DNA of 54,893 nucleotides, taken from assembly GCA_025456205.1 (NCBI GenBank), contig JALOLA010000003.1, forward strand, positions 1 through 54,893, read 5' to 3'. Numbering within the stretch: position 1 is the first letter of the stretch; the number at the start of each line of letters is the position of its first letter. Made by a program: the position numbers and the translations under genes. Shown here piece by piece: positions 35,151-43,602 of this stretch. The notes beneath the pieces are model-generated. The model was given only the letters and a program-made list of their open reading frames with translations. It searched no databases and was not told the origin of the DNA. Source of the stretch: Acidobacteriota bacterium (GTDB taxonomy: Bacteria > Acidobacteriota > Aminicenantia > UBA2199).

Positions 35151-35882
35151 ATGCCAAAAAAATTCTTTCTCATTGTCCTGCTGGCAGCGATCATGCCCCT
35201 GACGGCGCGAGGCGAATTCGAGTCCGACATTTTCGCCACCGGGGCCGGCGAGCTGCGCATCGTCTTCATCGGCCATGGCTCGCTCTCCTTCCAGTTCAAC
35301 GGCCAGTGGATCTACGTGGACCCCGACGGCCGGCTGGCCGACTTCGCCAGCCTGCCCAAGGCCGGGCTGGTCCTGGTCACCCACCAGCACGGCGATCATT
35401 TCGACCCCAAGGCCATCGAGGCCCTGCGCCAGGGATCGACGCAGATCATCACCAGCGCCTCCTGCCTGCCGCTGCCGGCCGGGGCCCGGGTCCTGAAAAA
35501 CGGCGACCGCGCCGAATTCTGCGGCGTGGCCATCGAGGCGGTGCCGGCCTACAACATCGAGCAGCGGCGCTCGGACGGCCGGCCTTTCCATCCGCGCGGC
35601 GAAGGCAACGGCTACGTGCTCACCTTTTCCGGCCTGCGCGTCTACGTGGCCGGCGATACTGAGAACATCCCCGAGATGACGGACCTGCGGGACATCGCCG
35701 TCGCCTTCCTGCCGATGAACCTCCCTTATACCATGACGCCGGAGATGACGGCCCAGGCCGCCAGGACCATCCGGCCGCGCGTTCTCTATCCCTACCATTT
35801 TTCGGACACCGACCCGCAGCGGCTGACCCACCTGCTGCGCGACGAACCCGCCATCGAAGTCCGTGTCCGGAAAATGAACTGA
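35151..35882 (+). CDS. Exported metallo-beta-lactamase-fold hydrolase (UlaG/RomA-like)
   Basis: 243 residues with a signal peptide (MPKKFFLIVLLAAIMPLTARG). THQHGDHFDPKA is the HxHxDH zinc motif. VYVAGDTENI supplies the bridging aspartate region, and YPYHFSDTDP is near the last ligand histidine. The pattern LRIVFIGHGSLSFQFNGQWIYVDP matches UlaG-like lactonase/phospholipase-D-type hydrolases. Its location should be periplasmic. Followed 16 nt downstream by the ATPase-transglutaminase gene. Substrate unknown. Confidence 0.88.
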   Translation: MPKKFFLIVLLAAIMPLTARGEFESDIFATGAGELRIVFIGHGSLSFQFNGQWIYVDPDGRLADFASLPKAGLVLVTHQHGDHFDPKAIEALRQGSTQIITSASCLPLPAGARVLKNGDRAEFCGVAIEAVPAYNIEQRRSDGRPFHPRGEGNGYVLTFSGLRVYVAGDTENIPEMTDLRDIAVAFLPMNLPYTMTPEMTAQAARTIRPRVLYPYHFSDTDPQRLTHLLRDEPAIEVRVRKMN

Positions 35883-35898
35883 AGCCCTACTTCGCCCC

Positions 35899-38673
35899 AT
35901 GCTGGGCAGTGACTTCCGCGGCCTGGCCGAGGCCGTCACCCAAACCTACGGGGAAGACCCCTGGTTTTTCCTGAGGGAACTTGCCCAGAACAGCCGCGAT
36001 GCCGGGGCTCATTCCATTCGCGTCGGCGCCGAGACCTCGCCGGCGGGAATGGAAACGCTCTCGTTCGCCGACGATGGCCGCGGCATGACCCTGGACCATG
36101 CCCGGCGCTTCCTCTTCCGCCTCTTCGCCTCGGACAAGGGGGGCGACCCCAGCGCCGCCGGGCGCTACGGCATCGGCTTCTGGACGATCCTGCGCTTCCA
36201 GCCTGCCGCCATCGTCCTGCAGTCGCGCCATGGCGGCGAGTCCTGGGCCGTCGCCCTCGACTCCGGCCTCAACGCCCGTCCCGTGCCCTGCCGCCTCCGC
36301 CGTCACGGCACCACGGTCGAGCTCGCCCGTGCCGCCCAATGCCGCTCGCCGCAGGAATTCAACGCCCAGGTTGAAGCCGGTCTGCTCGCCTACTGCCGCT
36401 ACCTTCGCCGCAATGACCGCCGGGCGGCATTGCTCCCCCTCTGGTTCGCGGGCCGGAACCTGACCGAGCCCATGACGCTCCCGGGCCCGCTGAGCCTGTC
36501 GTTTCGCAGCGGGCCCGTGGAAGGGGCGGTCGGACTGGGGGAAAAGCCCGAGGTCCGCCTCTTCGCCCGCGGCCTGCCGGTCTGGCAGGGAGCGGTGCTG
36601 GGCCAGATGTCGCACCTGCAGATCGACGCCGATGTCCGCTCCGAGGTCGGGGCCGGCCTGGCCCCGGTTTTCCTGCTGAACGGCAACCACCTGGACGTGA
36701 CCTTCTCGCGCAACCTGGCCGTGGAGAACCGGGCGCTCGACCTGGTGCGAAAAAAAGCGGAAGCGGCCCTGCGCCGGCTGCTGGCCGCATCGCTGGAGAC
36801 GGCCTTTCCCAGGAGATGGCCGCAGCGGCTTCGCGACCGGCTGCAGGCGGCACTGGTCCGCATGCGCCGCCCTGGCTGGCGCTGGATCGTTCCCATCCTG
36901 CTGCTCCTGCTCCCCCTGGAAATCGTGATCCTGCGCCAATGGTTCCCCGCGGGCGGCGGCGGCGCTCCACCCTGGTTCAGCCTGCGCGCCGCCCCGGCAT
37001 CCTATCGCGGTGCCGTGGTCAACGAGGCTGCGGCCGCCGCCGCTCCGCCTTTCTCCTACTCCCCGCCGGGGCCGCGCCTGTTCCGGCTTTTCGTGGCCGA
37101 CGTCTACGATGCGAGGTCCGGGTTTCTGCGCCGGGCCAGCAGCCGGCGGCGGCCGCTGCCGGCGACAATGCCATGCCCTCCCTCCGCGTTCCTGAGCATG
37201 AGCCTGCGCACCGGGGGCGGCGAGACCCTCCTGCCGCTGGCGGTCGGCCACGAGCTTGCCGCCGGCTCGCTGCGTCTCGCCGGCCAGTCGCTGTCTCCGG
37301 CCTACGCCACCGTCCAGGGCGAGACGGTCGTCATGCTGCCGGCCGGGGGCGGGCGCATCGAATACCGCTCCTGCCCGGGGCGGCGCCAGCCGGAGCTGGC
37401 GGCGGCAGAGCAGGCGCGATTCAGCGCCCTGCCGGCTGCAGCCATCCTGCCCGCGGAGCTGGAGGCCGCCGTGAGTGCAGCGCGAATGGCCCCGGTCGCC
37501 GAGCGCGCCGCGATCGCCATTTCCCTGGCCCGCCAGCGCCTGGGCTACGACACGTCGGCCGCGACCGTTGAACTCTACCGGAACTCGCGCCGGGAATCCT
37601 CCTGGCTGTCGCGGGTCCTGCGCATCGGCCGCGGGGACTGCGACGTGCTCAACGGGTTCTGCGTGCTGCTGCTGCGCAAAATGGGCGTGCCCGCGCGCCT
37701 GGTCATCGGCATGGTCGGCGAAGGCGGGCAGGCCCGAGGCCGGCTGCACGCCTGGTGCGAATACTTCGCCGGCGGCTGGGAAGCCGCGGACGCCACGCCG
37801 GTCAGCGCCGCCGTTGGTCCGGCGCCGGCGCCCGGGCACTCCCCTGTTGCCGGTCCGGGTCCCTCGGTGGGGCCGGGCGGGACGGACCACCGGGGTTCCC
37901 CACGCCGGCAGACCGCACTGGCCTCCTTTGTCCTGCTGGCGCTGCTGACCGCGACCGTGCCGGTCATCCTGCTGCGGCGCCGGCGCCTCGCCATCGCGGT
38001 CAACCTGCCGCCGGCCGCTGAAATAAAAAGCCCGCTGCTGGATATCGCCCGCCAGGCCCTGCTGCAGCCTGAGCTCTGGGGAACCGATAACCCGCTGCAG
38101 CACCACCGCCTTCTGCCTGCGCTCGACGGGGGACCTGTCTCGCCGCGGCGGGCCGAGCGCCTGCAGCGGCAGAAAAGGCTTTTCGTTACCGCCAACCGCA
38201 ACCCCTTGGCCCTGGCCATGGCGGCCAGCGGCATGACGGTGCTCGACCTGAGCCAGCCGCCGTATGCCCCGTGGCGCACGATTTTCGCCGGGGCCGTGGA
38301 CTGCGACATGCTCTGCCGGCTGCGGCCTGAGCCGTTGTCCTCCGGCGATGGCCTCCTGGCCGCGGTCAACGCCATCCTGCCCCGCCGGCAGGCCGTTAGG
38401 CTCGCCCCGGGGCTGCAGGCCGCGGAAATGCTGCGGGTCTCGCTGCCGGTGGCCCTGCGTAACGGGCCGTTCTACTTCCCCCGCCGCTTCATCGCCGTCG
38501 CACCCCAGGGAAGGATGTTCTCCCGGGCGGCGGCCCAGTACGCACTGAACCCGGCCCTGGCAACCATCCGCTTCCTGCGCCATCTTCACGAGGACGGGAT
38601 CCTTGACAGGTCGGAGGCCCCCGGCCGGCTGCGGAAAGCCGCGCGCCGCCTGCTGCGGAGAACCTATGGCTGA
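35899..38673 (+). CDS. Membrane fusion of Hsp90/MORC-type ATPase and transglutaminase-like domains
   Basis: 924 residues. Residues 1-300 are a GHKL ATPase: RELAQNSRDAGA has E27/N31/D34 at Hsp90 spacing, ADDGRGM (58-63) and GRYGIGFW (88-95) complete the ATP site. One membrane helix (328-346) leads to an outer region that ends in a transglutaminase-like core (about 540-640) with Cys581 (GRGDCDVLNGF), His617 (RLHAWCEYF) and Asp631 (ADATP). After a Pro/Gly linker, helix 2 (672-692) leads to a 230-residue cytoplasmic tail of unknown fold. So an inside ATPase and an outside cysteine enzyme share one chain. No ribosome binding site is visible. It overlaps the next gene by 8 nt. Confidence 0.85.
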   Translation: MLGSDFRGLAEAVTQTYGEDPWFFLRELAQNSRDAGAHSIRVGAETSPAGMETLSFADDGRGMTLDHARRFLFRLFASDKGGDPSAAGRYGIGFWTILRFQPAAIVLQSRHGGESWAVALDSGLNARPVPCRLRRHGTTVELARAAQCRSPQEFNAQVEAGLLAYCRYLRRNDRRAALLPLWFAGRNLTEPMTLPGPLSLSFRSGPVEGAVGLGEKPEVRLFARGLPVWQGAVLGQMSHLQIDADVRSEVGAGLAPVFLLNGNHLDVTFSRNLAVENRALDLVRKKAEAALRRLLAASLETAFPRRWPQRLRDRLQAALVRMRRPGWRWIVPILLLLLPLEIVILRQWFPAGGGGAPPWFSLRAAPASYRGAVVNEAAAAAAPPFSYSPPGPRLFRLFVADVYDARSGFLRRASSRRRPLPATMPCPPSAFLSMSLRTGGGETLLPLAVGHELAAGSLRLAGQSLSPAYATVQGETVVMLPAGGGRIEYRSCPGRRQPELAAAEQARFSALPAAAILPAELEAAVSAARMAPVAERAAIAISLARQRLGYDTSAATVELYRNSRRESSWLSRVLRIGRGDCDVLNGFCVLLLRKMGVPARLVIGMVGEGGQARGRLHAWCEYFAGGWEAADATPVSAAVGPAPAPGHSPVAGPGPSVGPGGTDHRGSPRRQTALASFVLLALLTATVPVILLRRRRLAIAVNLPPAAEIKSPLLDIARQALLQPELWGTDNPLQHHRLLPALDGGPVSPRRAERLQRQKRLFVTANRNPLALAMAASGMTVLDLSQPPYAPWRTIFAGAVDCDMLCRLRPEPLSSGDGLLAAVNAILPRRQAVRLAPGLQAAEMLRVSLPVALRNGPFYFPRRFIAVAPQGRMFSRAAAQYALNPALATIRFLRHLHEDGILDRSEAPGRLRKAARRLLRRTYG

Positions 38674-40207
38674 AGCGGAGCGTACGGAAATGGCTGCCGG
38701 CAGCAATGGCCTCTTTTCCGTGGACAGCGACGCACACCTGCAAAAGCTCGCCGCCAGCATGTTCCCCACTCCCGCCCAACTCCCGGTGGAACTGGTGCGG
38801 GCGGCGTTGAAGCGCAAGGCGACGACGGTGGCGGTGGAGATCCGCCGTTCGCGGCTGGCCTTCACGGACGACGGCGAGGCGATCGCCGCCGGAACCTGGC
38901 ATGAGCTTGCCTGCGCCCTGGACGGCGGAAGCCGCCCGGCGGACAGGGAAAGAGCCATCGCCGCGCTGCAGGCGACCGCTGCTCCCGGCATCGGGCTCCT
39001 CGCTGTTCTCCTGCCCGGCGCGACGACCATTCACGTCGAGAGCCCGGGCCGCGACAACCGACCGGCCATGCGCGTCACATCCGGCCGGGTCGATGGGTCC
39101 GTACCCGCCGCCGGGACCTGGGGCACGCGCATCGTCATCCGCCGCCGCGGCGGCCCCGTAACGTCCGAAACCAAGCTGCTCAGGGAACTGTGTGCCGCGG
39201 CTCCCGGGGCGATCACCCTCAACGGCAGGAAGATCGCCGGACAGCCCGTCCTGCGCCGCACCCTGGTCCAGCAGAGCGTCGAGGTCGGCAGTGAACGGGG
39301 GGCCGCCATGGTCGCCATCCCCGCCCGCGGCGACATCTGCCGCATCTGGCTACTGGACCAGGGCATCCCCTGGCAGGTCTGGACATCCGCTTCCTGGCAC
39401 GGCCTGGTCTTTGACGCCGCCCTGGAGTCCGCCGCGCCGGCGACAGCAAGGGAGTTCAACCTCCTGGCCGCGGCCGCCGGCCGCCTCTACCAATGGCTGG
39501 CCGAGCACTACGCTTCTTTCCCTGCGCCGTACCAGGAGCGTATCGAGGAGCTCATTTTTAAAAAGGTCAAGGCGGCCGGCGACCTGCGCCTGCTCTCCGC
39601 TTTCGCGCCTTTCCGCCTCTGGCGCAGCCAGCAGCGGCTGAACCTGGAGGATGTGCGGCGCAAGGTGGAGGCGGCCCCCCTCTATGCCCTGCCGCACGAC
39701 GGCGATCCCGCCCGCTTTCTCGGCAGCCACCAGGAAGCGCTGCTGCTGACTCCCCGGCAGCGCGATTTTCTGCTCAATCATGCGGGCCTGGCGCTGGTCA
39801 CGCCGCCGGCCGCCATGGAGCGGCAGAACCGGCTGTCGCAACTGGCGGCGCGCCTGCGCGGCGGCGCCGCCCGCCTGGCATGGCGGCTCCCGCGCCGCCG
39901 CCTCCAAGCCCTGGACATGGCGGTCCTGGATGACGGCGAGGTCCGCCTGTGCCGCGAAATGGAACTATTTGCACGGATACAGCGTCACCCGGCGCCGGGA
40001 ATTGAAATGGCCGTGGCCATGATCTCCGGGCGCGGACTGGCGCCCTGCGCCGGCCGTCCGGGCCCCCGGGGCGTCGCGCTGTTCCTGCGCCGCCGCCATC
40101 CTCTGGTCCGGGCGGCGGTGCGCAGCGTCGCCTGCGATCGGGCCAATGCCGAGCTGGCCTTCACGGCGCTGGTCCCGGCGCGCTTTTTGACAGGCGGGCG
40201 CCGTTGA
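38666..40207 (+). CDS. Degenerate GHKL-ATPase-like protein, partner of upstream fusion
   Basis: 513 residues, no signal or membrane helix. Residues about 20-160 mirror the N-terminus of an Hsp90/MORC-type ATPase: QLPVELVRAALKRKA, LAFTDDGEAI and AAPGIGLLAVLL follow in the right order. The magnesium-binding Asn is Ala46, the following Asp is Lys49, and the last Gly of DxGxG is Ala, so ATP hydrolysis is improbable. The C-terminal part (about 280-513) is Arg-rich, helical and unassigned. It overlaps the fusion gene by 8 nt, implying coupled translation. A regulatory pseudo-ATPase subunit is my inference. Confidence 0.7.
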   Translation: MAEAERTEMAAGSNGLFSVDSDAHLQKLAASMFPTPAQLPVELVRAALKRKATTVAVEIRRSRLAFTDDGEAIAAGTWHELACALDGGSRPADRERAIAALQATAAPGIGLLAVLLPGATTIHVESPGRDNRPAMRVTSGRVDGSVPAAGTWGTRIVIRRRGGPVTSETKLLRELCAAAPGAITLNGRKIAGQPVLRRTLVQQSVEVGSERGAAMVAIPARGDICRIWLLDQGIPWQVWTSASWHGLVFDAALESAAPATAREFNLLAAAAGRLYQWLAEHYASFPAPYQERIEELIFKKVKAAGDLRLLSAFAPFRLWRSQQRLNLEDVRRKVEAAPLYALPHDGDPARFLGSHQEALLLTPRQRDFLLNHAGLALVTPPAAMERQNRLSQLAARLRGGAARLAWRLPRRRLQALDMAVLDDGEVRLCREMELFARIQRHPAPGIEMAVAMISGRGLAPCAGRPGPRGVALFLRRRHPLVRAAVRSVACDRANAELAFTALVPARFLTGGRR

Positions 40208-40215
40208 TCTAGAAT
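40187..40215 (+). promoter_or_regulatory. Promoter for DUF3014 gene
   Basis: TTGACA (40187-40192), 17 nt, TAGAAT (40210-40215), inside the end of the preceding gene. AGAGGTG precedes ATG 40246. Confidence 0.75.
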
Positions 40216-40245
40216 AATGGCGGGAAATCACGAAAGAGGTGCAGC

Positions 40246-41040
40246 ATGCCGACATATCAAAAAATCGTCTGGATCGGCCTGACGGTCACCGTCATCGCCA
40301 TACTCGTTCTCGGCTATTTCCTGTTCCTGGCCCCGGCCAAGGAAAGGAGGGAGATCGCCATCCCCGAGACCTCATCGCTGGCCGGGAGCCAGGACACCGA
40401 CGCCACCGCCGCCGCTGACGTGACGGACCCGTCCATCACGCCCCTGGACCTGGAACTGGACGGCAGCGATGCCGCCGTGCGCGAGCTGGTCTCAGCCACG
40501 GCCATACCGGCCGCCATGAAGGGCTGGCTGCAGCAGAAAGAGCTCGTGCGCACGCTGGTGGCCGTGGTGGACAACATCGCCCAGGGTCAGAGCCCGGCAG
40601 CGCTCCTGCCTTTCCTGGCCCCCGGGGACAGGTTCCTTGCCGTTGAAAAGAACGGCGCTCTCTATCTGGACCCTGCGAGTTACCGGCGCTACGATCCCCT
40701 GGTGAACGCGCTCACCTCCGTCGCGGATGAGGCCTGGATCACCTGGTATGGAACGCTGCGCCCCACCCTGGAAAAAGCGTTCCGCGAGCTGGGCTACCCG
40801 GGCGTCACGTTCGCCCAGCGCCTGCAGCAGGCCATCGAGCAGCTCACCCAGGTGCCGGCCTTGCCGGCGCAGGTCGCGCTCGAAAGGAAAATGCTGAGCT
40901 ATGCCTACGCCGACGCCGCTCTCGAGGCGCTCAACCCGGCCCAGAAGCACCTGCTGCGCCTGGGGCCCGCCAGTGCGGCGCGCATCCAGAACAAGCTGCG
41001 CTCCCTGGCACTACGGCTGCAGACCTACGGAAGAAAATAA
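40246..41040 (+). CDS. Membrane-anchored DUF3014 protein
   Basis: 264 residues. One N-terminal membrane helix (about 8-28; IVWIGLTVTVIAILVLGYFLFL) and an acidic Thr/Asp-rich linker lead to a DUF3014 domain. Its marks are MKGWLQQKELVRTLVAVVDNIAQG, FLAVEKNGALYLDPASYRRYDPL and YAYADAALEALNPAQKHLLRLGP. The domain should be periplasmic. Function of DUF3014 is not known to me. It has its own promoter, but its place after the ATPase-transglutaminase pair suggests a related envelope role. It is followed by a bidirectional terminator. Confidence 0.85.
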   Translation: MPTYQKIVWIGLTVTVIAILVLGYFLFLAPAKERREIAIPETSSLAGSQDTDATAAADVTDPSITPLDLELDGSDAAVRELVSATAIPAAMKGWLQQKELVRTLVAVVDNIAQGQSPAALLPFLAPGDRFLAVEKNGALYLDPASYRRYDPLVNALTSVADEAWITWYGTLRPTLEKAFRELGYPGVTFAQRLQQAIEQLTQVPALPAQVALERKMLSYAYADAALEALNPAQKHLLRLGPASAARIQNKLRSLALRLQTYGRK

Positions 41041-41070
41041 TCTGGGATAGTCCAACTCTTGCGGGAGCAC

Positions 41071-41115
41071 CGGGATAATGCCGGTGGGATTATAAAAAAA
41101 CTCGATCGGTTTTTT
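41071..41115. terminator. Bidirectional terminator between DUF3014 and cold-shock genes
   Basis: Between convergent genes. CACCGG..CCGGTG (from 41069) forms a 6-bp stem. AAAAAAC/GTTTTTT (41095-41101 and 41109-41115) forms an A/T stem around a short loop, giving a T-run on both strands. Confidence 0.6.
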
Positions 41116-41118
41116 GGT

Positions 41119-41325
41119 CTATTCCGCGACTTTGACGTTGGCGGCCTTGGGTCCCTTGTCTTCCTGGATGACCTCAAAAGTGACGTCCTGGCCTTCTTCC
41201 AAGGTCTTGAATCCTTCCTGGGAGATGATGGCGGTGTGGTGGACAAAGATGTCCTTGCCGTCTTCCCCGTGGATGAAGCCATAGCCTTTCTTAGCATCGA
41301 ACCATTTGACTTTGCCTTTTAACAT
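41119..41325 (-). CDS. Cold-shock-domain protein
   Basis: 68 residues. [18 protein letters not shown] contains RNP-1 (KGYGFI) and DIFVHHTAI is RNP-2; the DGKDIFVHH spacing is standard for CspA-type single-stranded nucleic-acid-binding proteins. It acts as an RNA chaperone or antiterminator. Sequence is not diagnostic for cold induction rather than constitutive expression. Own promoter at 41359-41387, a leader of about 30 nt with GAGGAAT, and a terminator. Confidence 0.95.
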   Translation of the reverse strand: MLKGKVKWFDAKKGYGFIHGEDGKDIFVHHTAIISQEGFKTLEEGQDVTFEVIQEDKGPKAANVKVAE

Positions 41326-41358
41326 TGTTGCTTATTCCTCGCAAATTAAAGATGTCTC

Positions 41359-41387
41359 ATGCTAGCATACTTTTTTTTGAGTGTCAA
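41359..41387 (-). promoter_or_regulatory. Promoter for cold-shock gene
   Basis: TTGACA (41387-41382), 17 nt with an A-tract, TAGCAT (41364-41359). The leader is short, so no long cold-shock 5'UTR of the E. coli cspA type is present. Confidence 0.7.
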
Positions 41388-41431
41388 ACGGAGGCGGAGC
41401 GGACGGGCCGACCCGTGGCAGGACGCGACCA

Positions 41432-41460
41432 TTGCCTTTTACGATCCGGCGTGGTACATT
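41432..41460 (+). promoter_or_regulatory. Promoter for ferredoxin-like gene
   Basis: TTGCCT (41432-41437), 17 nt, TACATT (41455-41460), giving a leader of about 10 nt before ATG 41478. Confidence 0.6.
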
Positions 41461-41477
41461 CACGGCGGAATGAAACC

Positions 41478-42761
41478 ATGGCGCACCTGACCGTTCGCTC
41501 GGCGTACCGGGAACTCGCCGGCCGCCTCAACCTCTACCCCCAGGGGGCGCCTCCCTCCGACTCGCTGTACCGCATTCTGCAGCTGCTGTTCTCCGAGGTG
41601 GAAGCCGCACTGGTCGCCCGCCTGCCCATCAAGCCGTTCACGGCAGAAAAGGCAGCCCGCATCTGGAAAAAAAGCGTCGGCGAGGCCCGGCAGGTCCTGG
41701 ACGGGCTGGCCGGCCGCGGCATCCTCGTCGACTTCGTCCCGCTGGACGGGCCGACGGTCTTTTGCCTGCCGCCGCCCATGGCCGGCTTCTTCGAGTTTTC
41801 GCTCATGCGCCTGCGCGGCGATATCGACCAGAAAGCGCTGGCCGAGCTTTTCTACCAGTACCTGAACGTGGAGGAGGATTTCATCAAGCAGCTGTTCTGC
41901 AGCGGCGAAACCCAGCTGGGGCGCGTGCTCGTCAGCGAGCCGGCGCTGAGCGCGGAGAATTCCCTGCACGTCCTGGATTACGAGCGGGCCTCGGCGGTCG
42001 TTCTGGGCGCGCACCACATCGGCGTGGGCATCTGCTACTGCCGGCACAAGATGGACCATGTCGGCCGCGCCTGCGCCGCCGACCGGGATATCTGCCTGAC
42101 CTTCAACAACACGGCTGCCGCGCTCACCCGCCACGGCATCGCGCGCCGCATCGATGCCGCCGAAGCACTGGACCTGCTGCAGAAGGCCCGCGACCAGCGC
42201 CTGGTGCAGTTCGGCGAGAACGTGCGCGAGTCGGTCAACTTCATCTGCAACTGCTGCGGCTGCTGCTGCGAGGCCATGATCGCCTCCCGCCGCTTCGGCT
42301 TCCTGCACCCCGTCCACACCAGCAACTTCCTCCCCGTAGTCGACGGCAACGCCTGCACGGGCTGCGGCAAGTGCGTGGAGGCGTGCCCGGTCGCGGCCCT
42401 GGCCCTGATCTCGGCCAACGACGCGCGCCAGGCGAAAAGGAAGATCGCCCGCGTCGACGAGGAACTCTGCCTGGGCTGCGCCGTCTGCGTGGCCGCCTGC
42501 CCGCAGGGTTGCATCACCCTCGTATCGCGGCCCCAGCGCGTGATCACCCCGCTGAACTCCACCCACCGCGCCGTGGTCATGGCCATCGAGAGGGGCAAGC
42601 TGCAAAACCTGATCTTCGACGTCCAGGCCCATTGGAACCACCGGGCCATGGCCGCCATCCTCGGGGTCATCCTGCGGCTGCCGCCGCTCAAGCAGGCCAT
42701 GGCCAGCCGGCAGATCAAGTCGCGCTATCTGGAGTACCTGATCCGGAGAAGAAAGAAATAG
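41478..42761 (+). CDS. Multi-cluster iron-sulfur (ferredoxin-type) protein with N-terminal winged-helix-like domain
   Basis: 427 residues, no signal peptide. Residues about 40-95 look like a winged helix (FTAEKAARIWKKSVGEARQVLDGLAGRGIL). Then come extra cysteines C186/C188/C199/C206 (ICYCRHK..ACAADRDIC) and a striking cluster FICNCCGCCC (257-264). Two classic 4Fe-4S motifs follow, CTGCGKCVEACP and CLGCAVCVAACP. Several clusters are thus expected, consistent with an electron-transfer or redox-sensing role in the cytoplasm. The redox partner is unknown. An ATG at 41469 is out of frame. Confidence 0.88.
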   Translation: MAHLTVRSAYRELAGRLNLYPQGAPPSDSLYRILQLLFSEVEAALVARLPIKPFTAEKAARIWKKSVGEARQVLDGLAGRGILVDFVPLDGPTVFCLPPPMAGFFEFSLMRLRGDIDQKALAELFYQYLNVEEDFIKQLFCSGETQLGRVLVSEPALSAENSLHVLDYERASAVVLGAHHIGVGICYCRHKMDHVGRACAADRDICLTFNNTAAALTRHGIARRIDAAEALDLLQKARDQRLVQFGENVRESVNFICNCCGCCCEAMIASRRFGFLHPVHTSNFLPVVDGNACTGCGKCVEACPVAALALISANDARQAKRKIARVDEELCLGCAVCVAACPQGCITLVSRPQRVITPLNSTHRAVVMAIERGKLQNLIFDVQAHWNHRAMAAILGVILRLPPLKQAMASRQIKSRYLEYLIRRRKK

Positions 42762-42812
42762 TCGGAGCTGGGGAGCAAGTCGGACCCGGCGGTCAGGAGT
42801 GCTGCAGGCAAG

Positions 42813-42841
42813 TTGTTTTTCGCCCGGGCTTCTGGTATAGT
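42813..42841 (+). promoter_or_regulatory. Promoter for FKBP-TspO genes
   Basis: TTGTTT (42813-42818), 17 nt, TATAGT (42836-42841), followed by AAGGAG before ATG 42868. Confidence 0.65.
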
Positions 42842-42867
42842 GTCTTCTTTTAATTAAGGAGCTTTTC

Positions 42868-43602
42868 ATGAAAAAAATCATCGTATTCGCGCTCGCGTTC
42901 CTGTTGCTCGGCCTCGTTTCCTGCCAGAAAGCCGCGGACGGCCCCAAGGCCCTGAAGAAGGAGGACCTGGACAGCCAGAAAAAGAAGGTCAGCTATGCCA
43001 TCGGCCTCGACATCGGCAAAAATTTCAAGACCAGGTCCATGGACATCGACTACGAGATCCTTTTCCAGGGGCTGAAGGATTCGCAGAAGACCGGCGAGCC
43101 ACTGCTGAACACCGAGGAGATACAGAAGGTCATGTCGCAGTTCCAGCAGGACATGATGAAGGCGGACCAGGAGAAGCGCCAGGGGCAGGGCCAGGACAAC
43201 AAGGCCAGGGAAGAGGCCTTTCTCAAGGAGAACGCCGCCAAGCCCGGCGTGAAGGTCACCGCCAGCGGCCTGCAGTACATCGTCATCACCGCGGGCACGG
43301 GGCCCCAGCCCAAGGCGAGCGACACGGTGAAAGTGCATTACCGCGGCACCCTGCTCGACGGCACCGAGTTCGACAGTTCCTACAAGCGCAACGAGCCGGT
43401 CGTCTTTCCCCTGAGCGGGGTCATCAAGGGCTGGACGGAAGCCCTGCAGTTGATGAAGGTGGGCTCGAAATACCAGATCTTCCTTCCCAGCAGCCTGGCC
43501 TATGGCGAGCAGGGAGCGGGGCAGGTCATCGGCCCCAACGCCACCTTGATCTTTGAGGTCGAGCTGATCGCCATCGAAAAGCCCCAGGGCGAAACAAAAT
43601 AA
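42868..43602 (+). CDS. FKBP-type peptidyl-prolyl cis-trans isomerase lipoprotein
   Basis: 244 residues. The lipobox LLLGLVSC places the lipidated Cys at about residue 19. An FKBP N-terminal dimerisation domain (about 32-125; KVSYAIGLDIGKNFK) is joined by a charged helix to an FKBP catalytic domain (about 135-240). That domain carries VKVHYRGTLLDGTEFDSSY and FPLSGVIKGWTEALQLMKVGSKYQIFLPSSLAYG; the aromatic and Asp pocket residues are present. It resembles FkpA/Mip, a periplasmic folding catalyst for outer-membrane proteins. Its stop overlaps the TspO ATG (TAATG). Confidence 0.94.
   Translation: MKKIIVFALAFLLLGLVSCQKAADGPKALKKEDLDSQKKKVSYAIGLDIGKNFKTRSMDIDYEILFQGLKDSQKTGEPLLNTEEIQKVMSQFQQDMMKADQEKRQGQGQDNKAREEAFLKENAAKPGVKVTASGLQYIVITAGTGPQPKASDTVKVHYRGTLLDGTEFDSSYKRNEPVVFPLSGVIKGWTEALQLMKVGSKYQIFLPSSLAYGEQGAGQVIGPNATLIFEVELIAIEKPQGETK

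Noticed and set aside
35887-39030. Open frame of over 1000 codons antisense to the ATPase-transglutaminase gene
   Set aside because: Arg/Gly/Gln/Pro-rich with no fold or motif; it mirrors codon structure of the GC-rich sense gene, whose motifs are clear.
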